DNA of 58,367 nucleotides from Desulfosporosinus sp. I2 (GCF_000960765.1 NZ_JYNH01000016.1:1-58367), one strand, 5' to 3'; positions 1-8,483 are shown, counted from the stretch's first letter. A program made the numbers and translations. Notes: generated by a model from the sequence alone, not told the origin.

Positions 1-367
1 CGTTGTGGGTTAGCGCCTTCGGCGATACTCATCCTCAGCGCGATAGTATTCGTCAAGGGTCGTGCGCCTTCGGCGATACTCTCCACAGGAGACTATCGTG
101 TTTCATTGCTAATCGCTTGAGGATATGGCTAAAACTCAAAACCTCTGGGCTTTCTGCATGTGCGTCGCTCCTTGCCATCCATGGCACCGCGACATCAGTC
201 CATCACGACACCTTGCCATCCATGGCGGTGTTCTAATCTCGAACATCCTTGTTCGAGTCTTGGACAAGTCCCGTTGAGTTTCTTCACGCCATATCCTCTG
301 CGCTCATTGACGCAATTCCACTAATCGTGCTCTCTAAGCTAAGAAACTTCCTCTGGGCTTGGGTCGT
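1..367. repeat. Dispersed repeat, copy A (cut by window start)
   Basis: No convincing gene lies here. Bases 1-27 and 280-367 match, in reverse complement, 35745-36025, so this is one copy of a dispersed repeat present twice in inverted orientation. Copy A carries about 105 extra bases (roughly 172-278) with two direct copies of CTTGCCATCCATGGC (171-185 and 212-226) and a perfect 8-bp hairpin (CTCGAACA/TGTTCGAG, 238-257). Near the left end are two related hairpin units containing GCGCCTTCGGCGATACT. Short open frames here lack ribosome sites and family signatures. Bases 368-484 show nothing I recognise. Confidence 0.75.
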
Positions 368-484
368 CGGGGTTGGAACGACGGAGTTGGAACGATGGGG
401 ATTAGGGCGACGGGAGAAGGACGACGTAGGCGCTGTTTGCGTTTTTGACGCAAATGCGCTGTAGGCATGTTTTGGCGACGTGGA

Positions 485-515
485 TGCAAGTTTGGGGACG
501 GTTCTTGGCTTGCAT
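485..515. repeat. REP-like palindrome, left of acetyltransferase
   Basis: A 31-bp element with TGCAAG/CTTGCA inverted ends around a GGGGACGGTTCTTGG core. A near-identical element (about 28 of 31 bases) lies in the same orientation at 1128-1158, and a related inverted one at 38669-38697. Cores of this kind are common in Firmicute genomes as REP-type palindromes moved by Y1/RAYT transposases (family knowledge). No transposase gene is visible in the window. Confidence 0.65.
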
Positions 516-522
516 TTAGAAG

Positions 523-1113
523 ATGAAAAATAGGGAGAAAACACTTGTGGAAACAAGAGAATTGGTGGATAATATGTCTTTGATTTCAGACTTATGGGAA
601 ACAGAACGCTTGATTATTAGAGATGCGAATTTACTTGATGTGGATAGATTACAAGAGATTTATAGACAGTCTGAAAATACGGAAGGCTGGACTAGGGAGA
701 GCGAATTGACTAATGACTATATACTTAATGGTGTTAACATGGGTAATTTACCCCCTAATGGAATAAAAGAGTTTTATAAGATTCAATTAATGACTCATAA
801 GACCTCATCTGAAATTATAGGATTCATAGAATTTTATCATGGCTTTCCTGATAAAGAAGTTTTATATATTGCTACACTTTTGTTTTGTGAAGACTACCGT
901 AATAATCGTTATGGTCAAGAAGTTATCATGAAATTATGTAATCAAGCACTTGAATTAGGATTTTATCAAGTTAGACTTGGAGTATCACTTAAAAACTGGT
1001 TAGGAATCTATTTTTGGAATAAGTTAGGGTTTGATACAATTCTAAAATTTCAGGGTGATAAAGTACTTGACAAGAATTCTTTCGCATTGCTGGAACTTGG
1101 GAAAAACCTATAG
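523..1113 (+). CDS. GNAT-family N-acetyltransferase (RimJ/RimL-like)
   Basis: Predicted acetyl-CoA-dependent acetyltransferase; the acceptor is unknown. The segment ETERLIIRDANLLDVDRL is the typical start of the RimJ/RimL-like group, and the stretch around YRNNRYGQEVIMKLC resembles the acetyl-CoA-binding loop region (R/Q-x-x-G-x-G/A), with the later KLGF motif typical of the fold. Length (196 aa or less) fits. The start is uncertain: ATG 523 has a weak ribosome site, while GTG 547 follows AGGGAG and ATG 574 directly precedes the homologous region. The gene is clearly more AT-rich than murD downstream and is framed by two direct REP-like repeats (485-515, 1128-1158), which suggests it arrived as a small accessory cassette. 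Fold fairly sure, substrate unknown. Confidence 0.75.
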   Translation: MKNREKTLVETRELVDNMSLISDLWETERLIIRDANLLDVDRLQEIYRQSENTEGWTRESELTNDYILNGVNMGNLPPNGIKEFYKIQLMTHKTSSEIIGFIEFYHGFPDKEVLYIATLLFCEDYRNNRYGQEVIMKLCNQALELGFYQVRLGVSLKNWLGIYFWNKLGFDTILKFQGDKVLDKNSFALLELGKNL

Positions 1114-1127
1114 TGGGGCATTGTAAG

Positions 1128-1158
1128 TGCAAGTTTGGGAATGGTTCTTGACTTGCAT
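1128..1158. repeat. REP-like palindrome, right of acetyltransferase
   Basis: Second copy of the TGCAAG...CTTGCA element, same orientation as 485-515, about three mismatches over 31 bp. It starts 15 bp after the acetyltransferase stop codon and is followed by a partial duplication of its end (ACTTGCAT). Confidence 0.65.
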
Positions 1159-1200
1159 ACTTGCATCGTTGATATGTATGTGTTTTTTAGGAGGCGTTTC

Positions 1201-1548
1201 ATGGAACGGGAAAAAATGTTATCGTATATTTTAGATGCTTATCCATATCCGGTTGTGTTTGTCGATTGTGATCATGTTATTAGATATTTGAACAAAAGGG
1301 CAGAATACCATTATTATCAAGAACGTGGTTATCGTGATTTAATTGGAAAAAGTATTTTTGATTGTCATCAGAATCCAAAATCGGAGGAAATGATCAAATC
1401 TGTTGTCGAACAACTCAAAAATCATGCTAATGAGGCCTTTTTAAAGGTTAATTATAGAAATGAACGAATTTACATTGTGCCTGTAAGGGATGAGAATGGG
1501 GCATTGATAGGATATTTTGAAAGGTTTGAAATGAACTTGCAAAAGTAG
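1201..1548 (+). CDS. Stand-alone PAS-domain protein
   Basis: A 115-residue protein that is essentially one PAS domain: MLSYILDAYPYPVVFVDCDH at the start, then RYLNKRAEYHY (the LNxxAE element of PAS), a predicted core with GKSIFDCHQNPKSEEMI, and the closing strand VPVRDENGALIGYFERFE. No kinase, cyclase or output domain follows, so it may be a small-ligand or redox sensor acting on a partner in trans; that is inference. The start at ATG 1201 is set by AGGAGG 12 bp upstream; the same frame is open further upstream, but there it runs through the REP-like element. It is AT-rich and lies between the acetyltransferase and murD, in the accessory segment at the left end. Confidence 0.7.
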   Translation: MEREKMLSYILDAYPYPVVFVDCDHVIRYLNKRAEYHYYQERGYRDLIGKSIFDCHQNPKSEEMIKSVVEQLKNHANEAFLKVNYRNERIYIVPVRDENGALIGYFERFEMNLQK

Positions 1549-1629
1549 GTCTTACTGGTCATATGGTTGTTATGTAAGGTAAGAGAATTATTTGAGCTAA
1601 AAATTTATGGTTTGCGGAGGACGAATAAC

Positions 1630-3006
1630 GTGAATTGGATGAATAAACGAGTTTTAGTCATTGGTGCAGGTCTTAGTGGTCAGGCGGCTGTTCGGAAACT
1701 TCAGCGTCTGGGTGCGGAAGTTTTCTTGACGGATCAGCAGTCGGGCGAGAGCCTCAAGGGGGTTGAAGAACTAGGACTTGATCGGACTCATTTGTTACTT
1801 GGTTTAGTACCAGATTTTGCGACGATTAACCCTGAGCTGATCATTCTATCTCCGGGGGTATCACCTAAGCTCTCTTTGGTTGAGGAGGGGATTTCCCGTA
1901 ATGTGGCCGTGTGGAGCGAAGTGGAGCTGGCCATGGATGATTGCCCCGCGCTTTGTATTGGGGTCACCGGAACGAATGGCAAAACAACTACCACCACTTT
2001 AATCGGGGAATTAGCAGGGTTGACTGGGCGGCCTACGATTGTTGCGGGAAATATTGGAGTCGCTTTAAGTGGACAGGTCGATAAGATGAATGAGAATAGC
2101 ATTGTCGTGGCTGAGCTTTCTAGTTTTCAGTTGGAGTTTATTCATAGGCTTCGAGTTCACATTGGCATTTTGCTGAATCTTACCCCTGATCATTTGGATA
2201 GACATGATACCTTAGAAGAGTATCTGAGGGTTAAAACTCGAATCTTTGAGAACCAAACAGCAACGGATTTGGCGATTCTAAATTGGGATGATCCATTAGT
2301 TCGAGATCTGGGATCTAAATTAAAAAGCAGGGTCCTATACTTTAGTCCAACCTCTTTCTTGCAGGAGGGGATTAGTCTTTGGCATGACGAGATTGTCTAT
2401 GCGGAAAAGGAAAAGAGGACGATGATTCCAATTATCTCCCGTAAAGAACTTCAGATACGCGGGGCACATAATCTGGAAAATGTCATGTCGGCTGCGGCTG
2501 CGGCGAGGGCGTTAGGCCTTTCTTGGACAGAGATCGCTGATGGGCTACGACAGTTTAAAGGGGTAAAGCATCGACAAGAAGTTGTAGGGTCGTATGAGGG
2601 GATTCTTTTCATCAATGATTCTAAAGGGACTAATACAGATGCTGCTACCAAGGCCTTATTAGCATTTGATGAACCCTTAGTACTTATTGCTGGGGGAAAA
2701 AATAAAGGGCTTGATTTTCACGAGTTTATGAAAGTTGTTTGCGGTAAGGTTAAAAGTCTTGTTTTACTGGGTCAAGCGGCTGAAGAGATGGAACAAGCTG
2801 CCCGGGACGAAGGGGTACAGCGGATTATTAGGGTTAATACCTTCGAGGAGGGTGTAGAAAAAGGGATTTCCGAGGCGGTTCCTGGGGATGTTGTTTTATT
2901 ATCCCCTGCTTGTACAAGTTGGGATATGTTTAAGAATTATGAAGAAAGAGGGGAATTGTTTAAGGAGTTAGTGCGTAGGCATTATAGGGAACCCATTCAA
3001 CATTGA
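1630..3006 (+). CDS. murD: UDP-N-acetylmuramoylalanine--D-glutamate ligase MurD
   Basis: Adds D-glutamate to UDP-MurNAc-L-Ala with ATP in cytoplasmic peptidoglycan precursor synthesis. The Rossmann-like N-terminus (VLVIGAGLSGQAAVRKL, about residues 8-24) binds the UDP moiety. The Mur ligase ATP loop GVTGTNGKTTT starts at about residue 111. Further Mur signatures are NLTPDHLDRH and the C-terminal-domain start NDSKGTNTDA. At 458 residues the length is normal. GTG 1630 is chosen because GGAGGA lies 8 bp upstream; ATG 1639 is possible. ftsW follows after 18 bp, so the two are surely co-transcribed. In many relatives mraY precedes murD; here accessory DNA does. Confidence 0.97.
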   Translation: MNWMNKRVLVIGAGLSGQAAVRKLQRLGAEVFLTDQQSGESLKGVEELGLDRTHLLLGLVPDFATINPELIILSPGVSPKLSLVEEGISRNVAVWSEVELAMDDCPALCIGVTGTNGKTTTTTLIGELAGLTGRPTIVAGNIGVALSGQVDKMNENSIVVAELSSFQLEFIHRLRVHIGILLNLTPDHLDRHDTLEEYLRVKTRIFENQTATDLAILNWDDPLVRDLGSKLKSRVLYFSPTSFLQEGISLWHDEIVYAEKEKRTMIPIISRKELQIRGAHNLENVMSAAAAARALGLSWTEIADGLRQFKGVKHRQEVVGSYEGILFINDSKGTNTDAATKALLAFDEPLVLIAGGKNKGLDFHEFMKVVCGKVKSLVLLGQAAEEMEQAARDEGVQRIIRVNTFEEGVEKGISEAVPGDVVLLSPACTSWDMFKNYEERGELFKELVRRHYREPIQH

Positions 3007-3024
3007 ATAAAGGGGGAACTAACA

Positions 3025-4119
3025 ATGCGAAAGTATCATCGACCTGATTTGGTCTTGTTGGGAGCGATTTTGGCTCTGTTAGGGATAGGATTTATTATGG
3101 TTTATAGCTCAAGTGCTGTCAGAGGCTTTATTCAGTTTGATGATCCTTATCACTATCTCAAGATGGAAATTATGTGGGTGACAATAGGACTTGTAGCATT
3201 GTTCCTTAGCATGCGGGTGGATTTGCAATGGTTACGTCAATTTGCGAAACCGGCCCTTCTTCTGGCAATTGCCTTGTTAATTGCGGTTAAAATCCCGGGT
3301 ATAGGACGAAAGGTCAATGGTGCCGATCGTTGGATTGGGCTCGGACCTATGTCAATCCAGCCCTCGGAAGTGATTAAGCTTTCCATGGTCTTGATGATGT
3401 CCCATCTGCTTGCCCTTAATCCCTATAAGATCAAATCCTTTCGCAAGGGTGTTCTTCCGATCCTTGGTTTGCTCGGGGTAATTGCCGGGCTCATTATGCT
3501 CCAACCGGATTTGGGTACAACCCTGGTCATTGCGGCTACGACGTTTTTTATGTTGATTGCGGCAGGTGCACGGGTCAGTCATATCCTTGCTTTAGCAGGG
3601 ACAGGGCTCGGTTTAGTCGTAGTGGCTATTGCCGCTGCACCTTATCGAATGCGACGTATTTTTGCTTTTTTAGATCCTTGGGCCGATCCTTTAGGGAACG
3701 GGTATCAAACGATTCAGGCGCTTTTAGCCTTAGGTCCAGGGGGATTGTTTGGTCTAGGTTTAGGGCAAAGTCGGCAGAAATTTCTTTATTTGCCGGAAAA
3801 CCACACAGATTTTATCTTTGCCATGATTGGAGAAGAACTTGGTTTTATCGGTGCGACATTGATCATCTTACTTTTTTTCCTCTTCGCATGGCGAGGGTTT
3901 CGGGTGGCAATGAGAGCCCCAGATGCCTTTACAGGATTTCTCGCGGTTGGGTTAACGGCTATGGTTTCTATTCAGGCGATGATCAACATGGGAGTTGTGA
4001 GTGGGGTATTGCCAGTTACTGGGATAACTCTACCCTTTATCAGTTATGGGGGCACATCGCTCGTTTTTACGATGTTGGGAGTTGGAGTGCTGCTGAATAT
4101 TTCCAGAGAAGTAAGGTGA
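3025..4119 (+). CDS. ftsW: SEDS peptidoglycan glycosyltransferase FtsW
   Basis: Integral membrane protein of the SEDS family that polymerises lipid II at the division septum together with a class B penicillin-binding protein. The 364 residues contain about ten hydrophobic spans. Family motifs are visible: GPMSIQPSEVIKLSMV in the large loop, MLQPDLGTTLVI, PENHTDFIFAMIGEELG near residue 257, and the C-terminal PVTGITLPFISYGGTSL. The ATG follows AGGGGGAAC. Sits between murD and murG in the normal division-cluster order. A SpoVE role in the spore cortex is an alternative for SEDS proteins in sporeformers, but the location favours FtsW. Confidence 0.93.
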   Translation: MRKYHRPDLVLLGAILALLGIGFIMVYSSSAVRGFIQFDDPYHYLKMEIMWVTIGLVALFLSMRVDLQWLRQFAKPALLLAIALLIAVKIPGIGRKVNGADRWIGLGPMSIQPSEVIKLSMVLMMSHLLALNPYKIKSFRKGVLPILGLLGVIAGLIMLQPDLGTTLVIAATTFFMLIAAGARVSHILALAGTGLGLVVVAIAAAPYRMRRIFAFLDPWADPLGNGYQTIQALLALGPGGLFGLGLGQSRQKFLYLPENHTDFIFAMIGEELGFIGATLIILLFFLFAWRGFRVAMRAPDAFTGFLAVGLTAMVSIQAMINMGVVSGVLPVTGITLPFISYGGTSLVFTMLGVGVLLNISREVR

Positions 4120-4165
4120 ACTCGAGGCACGATGTTCGAGGTTCGAAGTTCGAGTGCATGTGCGC
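4120..4165. repeat. Heptamer array ftsW-murG
   Basis: Directly after the ftsW stop lie back-to-back 7-bp units: CTCGAGG, CACGATG, TTCGAGG, TTCGAAG, TTCGAGT. This is the shortest clear member of the heptamer family that recurs at 5327, 13727, 15400, 17561, 26603, 45340 and 45600. Confidence 0.7.
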
Positions 4166-4216
4166 CTTTGGGGCTTGATGGTGGAAGTCTCGGGAGTGGA
4201 GAAAGGGGTTTAAAGG

Positions 4217-5326
4217 GTGCGTGTGATTTTAACGGGTGGTGGAACTGGCGGGCATATATATCCAGCGTTAGCCATTGCCAAAGGATTATTGGCGCGTGAT
4301 GATAAGACTCAAATTCTATATGTGGGAATAAGGGATGGGATGGAAGCGCGTCTAGTGCCAGAAGAGGGGATTAAGTTTGCTGGGATTTCAGGAAAAGGAC
4401 TGCCGCGCAAGTTAAGCTTGGAGACGATAAAAGTTCTCGCTAAAAGCTTAAAGGCGCTCTGGGAAACTAAGAATATTTTGCGAAAGTTCCATCCAGATCT
4501 GGTCATAGGAACCGGAGGATATGTGTCAGGGCCGGTTGTTTTGACCGCGGCGCTTTTTAATATTCCAACCTTGCTTCATGAACAAAATGCTTTACCCGGA
4601 ATAACAAATCGAATTTTAGCACGGTTTGTGCGCCGAGTGATGGTAACCTTTCCTGAAAGTATTTCACATTTTGGGGCTTTGAAAAAACTTGAATTGGTCG
4701 GGCTCCCAGTTCGCTCAGAGATAGGAGAAGTGACCCGTGAAGTGGGAGCCAGGAAATTTGGATTACGCACAGATTATTTGACTCTGCTGGTAACGGGTGG
4801 GAGTCGGGGTGCACTCACCTTGAACACGGCTATGATCACTGTTTTAGAGCATCTTGCTCAACGCCCGGATATTCAAGTGGTTTGGGCAACCGGAAAGATG
4901 ACGTACTCCCAAACGATTGAAGAGCTCGAGAGACGAGGAATTATGTGGCGAAGATCAGGTTGGCGTGTCTTAGAGTATTTGAAGGATATGCCGGAAGCGT
5001 TGGCTTGTACTGACCTCTACATAGGTAGGGCTGGTGCAGCTTCTTTAGCGGAATTGATGGTTGCAGGAATTCCCAGTGTTTTGATTCCATATCCTTATGC
5101 TGCGGAAAATCATCAAGAACATAATGCACAGGCACTTGTTCAGGCTGGTGCAGCACAAGTCATCTTGGACTCGGAATGTGACGGAGAACGGTTATGGAAA
5201 GAGATAGATCATCTGATTTCTCAACCAAAGCTTCTCGACACTATGGGAGACGCAGCGCGAACCCTTGCCCAGCCTCAAGCTTTAGATAAAATTTTAGATC
5301 TCTGTAGGGAAATTGCCTGGCACTGA
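4217..5326 (+). CDS. murG: UDP-GlcNAc:lipid I N-acetylglucosamine transferase MurG
   Basis: Makes lipid II from lipid I on the inner face of the membrane. The GT28 N-terminal glycine-rich loop LTGGGTGGHIYPALA is at residues 5-19. A second loop, VTGGSRGALTLN, begins the C-terminal donor domain, and the nucleotide-sugar site IGRAGAASLAELMVAGIPSV is near residue 268. HEQNALPG is also characteristic. Length 369 is usual. The start is GTG 4217, with GGGG about 8 bp upstream. It follows ftsW after a short heptamer array and is followed by a longer one. Confidence 0.97.
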   Translation: MRVILTGGGTGGHIYPALAIAKGLLARDDKTQILYVGIRDGMEARLVPEEGIKFAGISGKGLPRKLSLETIKVLAKSLKALWETKNILRKFHPDLVIGTGGYVSGPVVLTAALFNIPTLLHEQNALPGITNRILARFVRRVMVTFPESISHFGALKKLELVGLPVRSEIGEVTREVGARKFGLRTDYLTLLVTGGSRGALTLNTAMITVLEHLAQRPDIQVVWATGKMTYSQTIEELERRGIMWRRSGWRVLEYLKDMPEALACTDLYIGRAGAASLAELMVAGIPSVLIPYPYAAENHQEHNAQALVQAGAAQVILDSECDGERLWKEIDHLISQPKLLDTMGDAARTLAQPQALDKILDLCREIAWH

Positions 5327-5440
5327 TCGTGGTTCGCTATTCGTGGTTCGTGGTTCGGAATAACGAATAACGAAATCAAGTTTGTAGTTCGAACTACGAA
5401 TATCGAATATCGAACATCGAGTCTGCTCACACCTGCTTAC
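5327..5440. repeat. Heptamer array murG-orf5488
   Basis: Degenerate tandem 7-bp units (GGTTCGC, TATTCGT, GGTTCGT, AATAACG, ATCGAAT, ATCGAAC and similar). The left half reads mainly TTCG-type and the right half CGAA-type, so the array can fold back on itself, around TAGTTCGAACTA. It lies wholly between two co-directional genes of the division cluster. Confidence 0.7.
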
Positions 5441-5487
5441 TCTGATGCATAGCATATGGCAGTAAACAAAGTAAAGGAGTGAGCGTG

Positions 5488-6234
5488 GTGTGGCCAAAAC
5501 GAAAAATCCAACTGGTCGCTTCTTCTGCAGCTTCCGGAATTGACGGGGTCCGGGCCGTGTTGAGAGGGGTTCAGCTTGAATTCTGTGAGGTAGAACCAAT
5601 AGCTGAGGATTTATGTGAATCAAGCTCGGAACGATGGATGGAGATGCCTTTCGCTGATATGACAAAGTCTAGTCAATGGGACCCTGTGACTGAATTAGTC
5701 TATTGGTCAGATGGTTTGGAAGAGAATTTATGGAAAAAAAAGGCCCTAAGCCAAGGAATAAATCAGCAACCGATACAAGCTTTAATACATAATATTCTTC
5801 AGGATGAATTAGTCTTATGGATATCTGAACCGACGGTGCTTATTGAAGGACGTCCCTTATTAGGGCATATTTTAGATATGGCAGGATTTGAGCCGACGAT
5901 CGTTTGGCAAAACGATGGAAAATGGCATTGTGTGCAAAAGCAGGGCTCATACTGGCTGATATCAGAATCTTGGTTAGATGGGCTAGTCGATAAAAGTACA
6001 CTGGGAAGAAGAGCGGAGCCTGGAATCAATGAACAAACGACTTGGGTAGTTCGTGAAACTCAAGTTGATTTTTATCATAGTTCCGAGGGCCGTGGTTATC
6101 TAGGTTATTTACCGCGATGGCCAGAACCGATAGAAGAACTAAGGGCATATCATATTATTGCGAAGTGTTTTGATATCGGGGTTTCTTGGTTGGATATTAA
6201 GTTAGCTCTGGGCTCACTTTGGAAGAACCAATGA
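5488..6234 (+). CDS. Unrecognised protein in the usual murC position
   Basis: A 248-residue soluble-looking protein that I do not recognise. It has no membrane span, signal peptide, P-loop or obvious catalytic motif; Trp content is high, with several W residues in the C-terminal third (YLPRWPEPIEELRAYH, GVSWLDIKLALGSLWK). Codon use and spacing are like its neighbours and a ribosome site (AAAGGAG 5473-5479) precedes GTG 5485 and 5488; I chose 5488 for its 8-bp spacing. It lies between murG and murB, where many Firmicutes carry murC, but no Mur ligase ATP loop is present, so it is not MurC. The final segment (AYHIIAKCFDIGVSWLDIKLAL) might be a small helical domain. Function unknown. Confidence 0.75.
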   Translation: MWPKRKIQLVASSAASGIDGVRAVLRGVQLEFCEVEPIAEDLCESSSERWMEMPFADMTKSSQWDPVTELVYWSDGLEENLWKKKALSQGINQQPIQALIHNILQDELVLWISEPTVLIEGRPLLGHILDMAGFEPTIVWQNDGKWHCVQKQGSYWLISESWLDGLVDKSTLGRRAEPGINEQTTWVVRETQVDFYHSSEGRGYLGYLPRWPEPIEELRAYHIIAKCFDIGVSWLDIKLALGSLWKNQ

Positions 6235-6262
6235 AGGGTGGACAACATGAGGTGGAAAATCA

Positions 6263-7165
6263 ATGATTTTGGATGGAATGACGGGACGGGTGGAGAAAAA
6301 ATATCCATTGCTCCACTTGAACACTTGGAGGATTGGTGGGCCCGCTGAGGTTGTATATTGGCCTGAAACGACTGAAGATTTATTCAGTGTATGGAAACGT
6401 GCGCGGGAGGCTGATATTCCTGTTTGGTTAATCGGACGGGGTTCTAATTTACTATTGCCGGATGAAGGACTTCCTGGAATAACAATGGTGACGACTGCCT
6501 TGCGGAAAATTCACTGGGGTGATTTCATAGTTCGCGTTGAAGCAGGGTACTCATTAGCTTTATTGGCTCAAGAAGCCGGTGAACGAGGGTGGAGCGGATT
6601 AGAGTTTGCACGAGGGATACCTGGATCAGTTGGGGGAGCTGTGATCATGAATGCGGGTGCTCACGGCCGTGAAATAGCATCTCAAATAACCAATATTACC
6701 GTATTAGGAACAGATGGAACCCTGAAAAACATAAAACGAGAAGAGATTAAATTTGCTTATCGATACTGTTCGTTACGTGGTCAGGCTTGGGTGCTTGAAG
6801 CACAACTGGCGTTTTCACGTGGGGAGCGGGAACAAATATTAAAGACAATGAAAGAGAATTTAGCCAATAGAACAGCAAATCAACCCATCGAGAAACCTAA
6901 TGCGGGAAGTATTTTTCGAAATCCTCCGGGTGATTCAGCGGGTCGGCTGATTGAAGCTGCTGGGTGGAAGGGGAAAAGGATGGGCGGTGCTCAGGTTTCC
7001 GAGAAACACGCAAATTTTATCGTCAATAACGGCAGTGCTAAGTCGAAGGATGTGCTTGCTTTGATAGACGCTATTAAGAATGATGTTCGCACTAAATATG
7101 GAATCACTTTGCAAACAGAAGTAGAGAGTATCCAGACCGAAATGACAATATCGCAAAGGATGTAG
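6263..7165 (+). CDS. murB: UDP-N-acetylenolpyruvoylglucosamine reductase MurB
   Basis: FAD- and NADPH-dependent reductase that turns UDP-GlcNAc-enolpyruvate into UDP-MurNAc. The FAD-binding half shows GRGSNLLLPDEG near residue 57 and ARGIPGSVGGAVIMNAGAHG. The catalytic serine motif is NAGSIFRNP, followed by the substrate-domain signature SAGRLIEAAGWKG and VSEKHANFIVN. At 300 residues it is the shorter Gram-positive type. ATG 6263 has GGTGG 7 bp upstream. Product and substrate relation with murA 33 bp downstream supports one transcript. Confidence 0.97.
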   Translation: MILDGMTGRVEKKYPLLHLNTWRIGGPAEVVYWPETTEDLFSVWKRAREADIPVWLIGRGSNLLLPDEGLPGITMVTTALRKIHWGDFIVRVEAGYSLALLAQEAGERGWSGLEFARGIPGSVGGAVIMNAGAHGREIASQITNITVLGTDGTLKNIKREEIKFAYRYCSLRGQAWVLEAQLAFSRGEREQILKTMKENLANRTANQPIEKPNAGSIFRNPPGDSAGRLIEAAGWKGKRMGGAQVSEKHANFIVNNGSAKSKDVLALIDAIKNDVRTKYGITLQTEVESIQTEMTISQRM

Positions 7166-7198
7166 AAAATTGACACCTTTAAAAGGGGGGGTTGGATA

Positions 7199-8452
7199 AT
7201 GGCGATGGATAGGTATGTCATCACCGGAAAACAACGGTTAGAAGGAACTATTCGGGTAAGTGGAGCAAAAAACTCTTCCCTTCCCTTATTAGCTGCAACT
7301 TTACTAGCTGAGGGGTCGTCGGCCCTATTAGAAATCCCGCAATTAGCGGATATTACCCATATGATTGAAGTACTTGAGCACTTAGGCTGTAAGGTTGTGC
7401 GTCAAAACGAGGCGTTACTCATTAACGCTGGGGCTTTAGGGTCTTGTGATGTTGATGAAGGGCTCATGCGCCGAATGCGTGCTTCAAATTTGATTTTAGG
7501 TCCATTATTAGCCAGGTATGGACGGGTTAAAATCTCAAGACCTGGTGGTTGTGCCATTGGTTCTCGCCCTATGGATCAACACATCAAAGGGCTTCAACAA
7601 TTAGGAGTAAAGGTTAAAGAAAAACACGGCTACATCGAAGCTTGGACGGATAAATTACTGGGTGCAGATGTTTACTTAGATGTCCCAAGTGTTGGAGCTA
7701 CTGAAAATATTATGATGGCAGCTGTCTTAGCAAAGGGTATTACCCTGATCCGCAATGCAGCTCGTGAGCCAGAAATTGTCGATTTACAATTATTCTTAAA
7801 TAAAATGGGAGCCAAAGTGCGTGGAGCTGGAATGGATGTCTTGAAAATTGACGGGGTCGAATCTCTCCATCCTACAGAACATACTGTTATACCGGATCGG
7901 ATCGAGGCGGGAACCCATATGATTGCTGCAGTCATGACTGAGGGAGATGTGTTGATTAAGAATGTAGTACCAGAGCATTTGGAACCGGTTATTGCAAAAT
8001 TGCGCCAATCAGGAGCTATTATAACTCTGATGGATGAGGCTATCCGTGTTCAACAGAGGGGAAGAATTAGCGGGGTGGATCTTAAGACGATGCCTTATCC
8101 CGGATTTCCCACAGATATGCATCCCCAGTTTATGGCAATGCTCTCGTGTGCGGAGGGCACTAGTATCATTACCGAGACCATCTTTGAAAACCGTTTTCAG
8201 CATGTTGATGAATTAAGGCGGATGGGGGCACAGATAACCGTTGAGGGGAGAACTGCCGTAATTCGTGGAGTGGAAACCCTTGAGGGGGCCTTTGTGGAGG
8301 CCACAGACCTTCGTGCTGGAGCAGCGCTCTTCCTTGCGGCATTGGCTGCTGAGGAAGCGACTGTCCTTGAAAAAGTAGATTATATTGATCGTGGTTACGA
8401 AAATTTAGAAGAGAAATATAGTCATATAGGAGCAAAAGTTGTGCGAGTGTGA
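7199..8452 (+). CDS. murA: UDP-N-acetylglucosamine 1-carboxyvinyltransferase MurA
   Basis: First committed step of peptidoglycan synthesis, transferring enolpyruvyl from PEP to UDP-GlcNAc. [17 protein letters not shown] at the N-terminus carries the conserved Lys-Asn pair. The catalytic, fosfomycin-sensitive cysteine is present: [15 protein letters not shown], Cys118 counting from ATG 7199. Conserved C-terminal pieces include [12 protein letters not shown] and ADLRAGAAL-like [16 protein letters not shown]. Length 417 is normal. A GGGGGG-rich ribosome site precedes the start. It follows murB and ends the precursor gene block before ftsQ, which has its own likely promoter. Confidence 0.97.
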   Translation: MAMDRYVITGKQRLEGTIRVSGAKNSSLPLLAATLLAEGSSALLEIPQLADITHMIEVLEHLGCKVVRQNEALLINAGALGSCDVDEGLMRRMRASNLILGPLLARYGRVKISRPGGCAIGSRPMDQHIKGLQQLGVKVKEKHGYIEAWTDKLLGADVYLDVPSVGATENIMMAAVLAKGITLIRNAAREPEIVDLQLFLNKMGAKVRGAGMDVLKIDGVESLHPTEHTVIPDRIEAGTHMIAAVMTEGDVLIKNVVPEHLEPVIAKLRQSGAIITLMDEAIRVQQRGRISGVDLKTMPYPGFPTDMHPQFMAMLSCAEGTSIITETIFENRFQHVDELRRMGAQITVEGRTAVIRGVETLEGAFVEATDLRAGAALFLAALAAEEATVLEKVDYIDRGYENLEEKYSHIGAKVVRV

Positions 8453-8483
8453 TATTTTGTCAATAAAAGTCTTCTAAAAAAGC

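Noticed and set aside
3-464. Open frames of 60-90 codons on both strands in the first 500 bp
   Set aside because: They lie in the dispersed repeat, lack ribosome sites and resemble no family; copy B of the repeat does not keep them.
3678-4178. 166-codon open frame overlapping the end of ftsW
   Set aside because: It is a shifted-frame shadow of ftsW; the composition is unlike a real protein and ftsW is clearly coding in its own frame.
5488-6234. Degenerate or truncated murC
   Set aside because: No Mur ligase P-loop, no N-terminal UDP-binding loop, and the frame is intact with its own ribosome site; it is a different protein.
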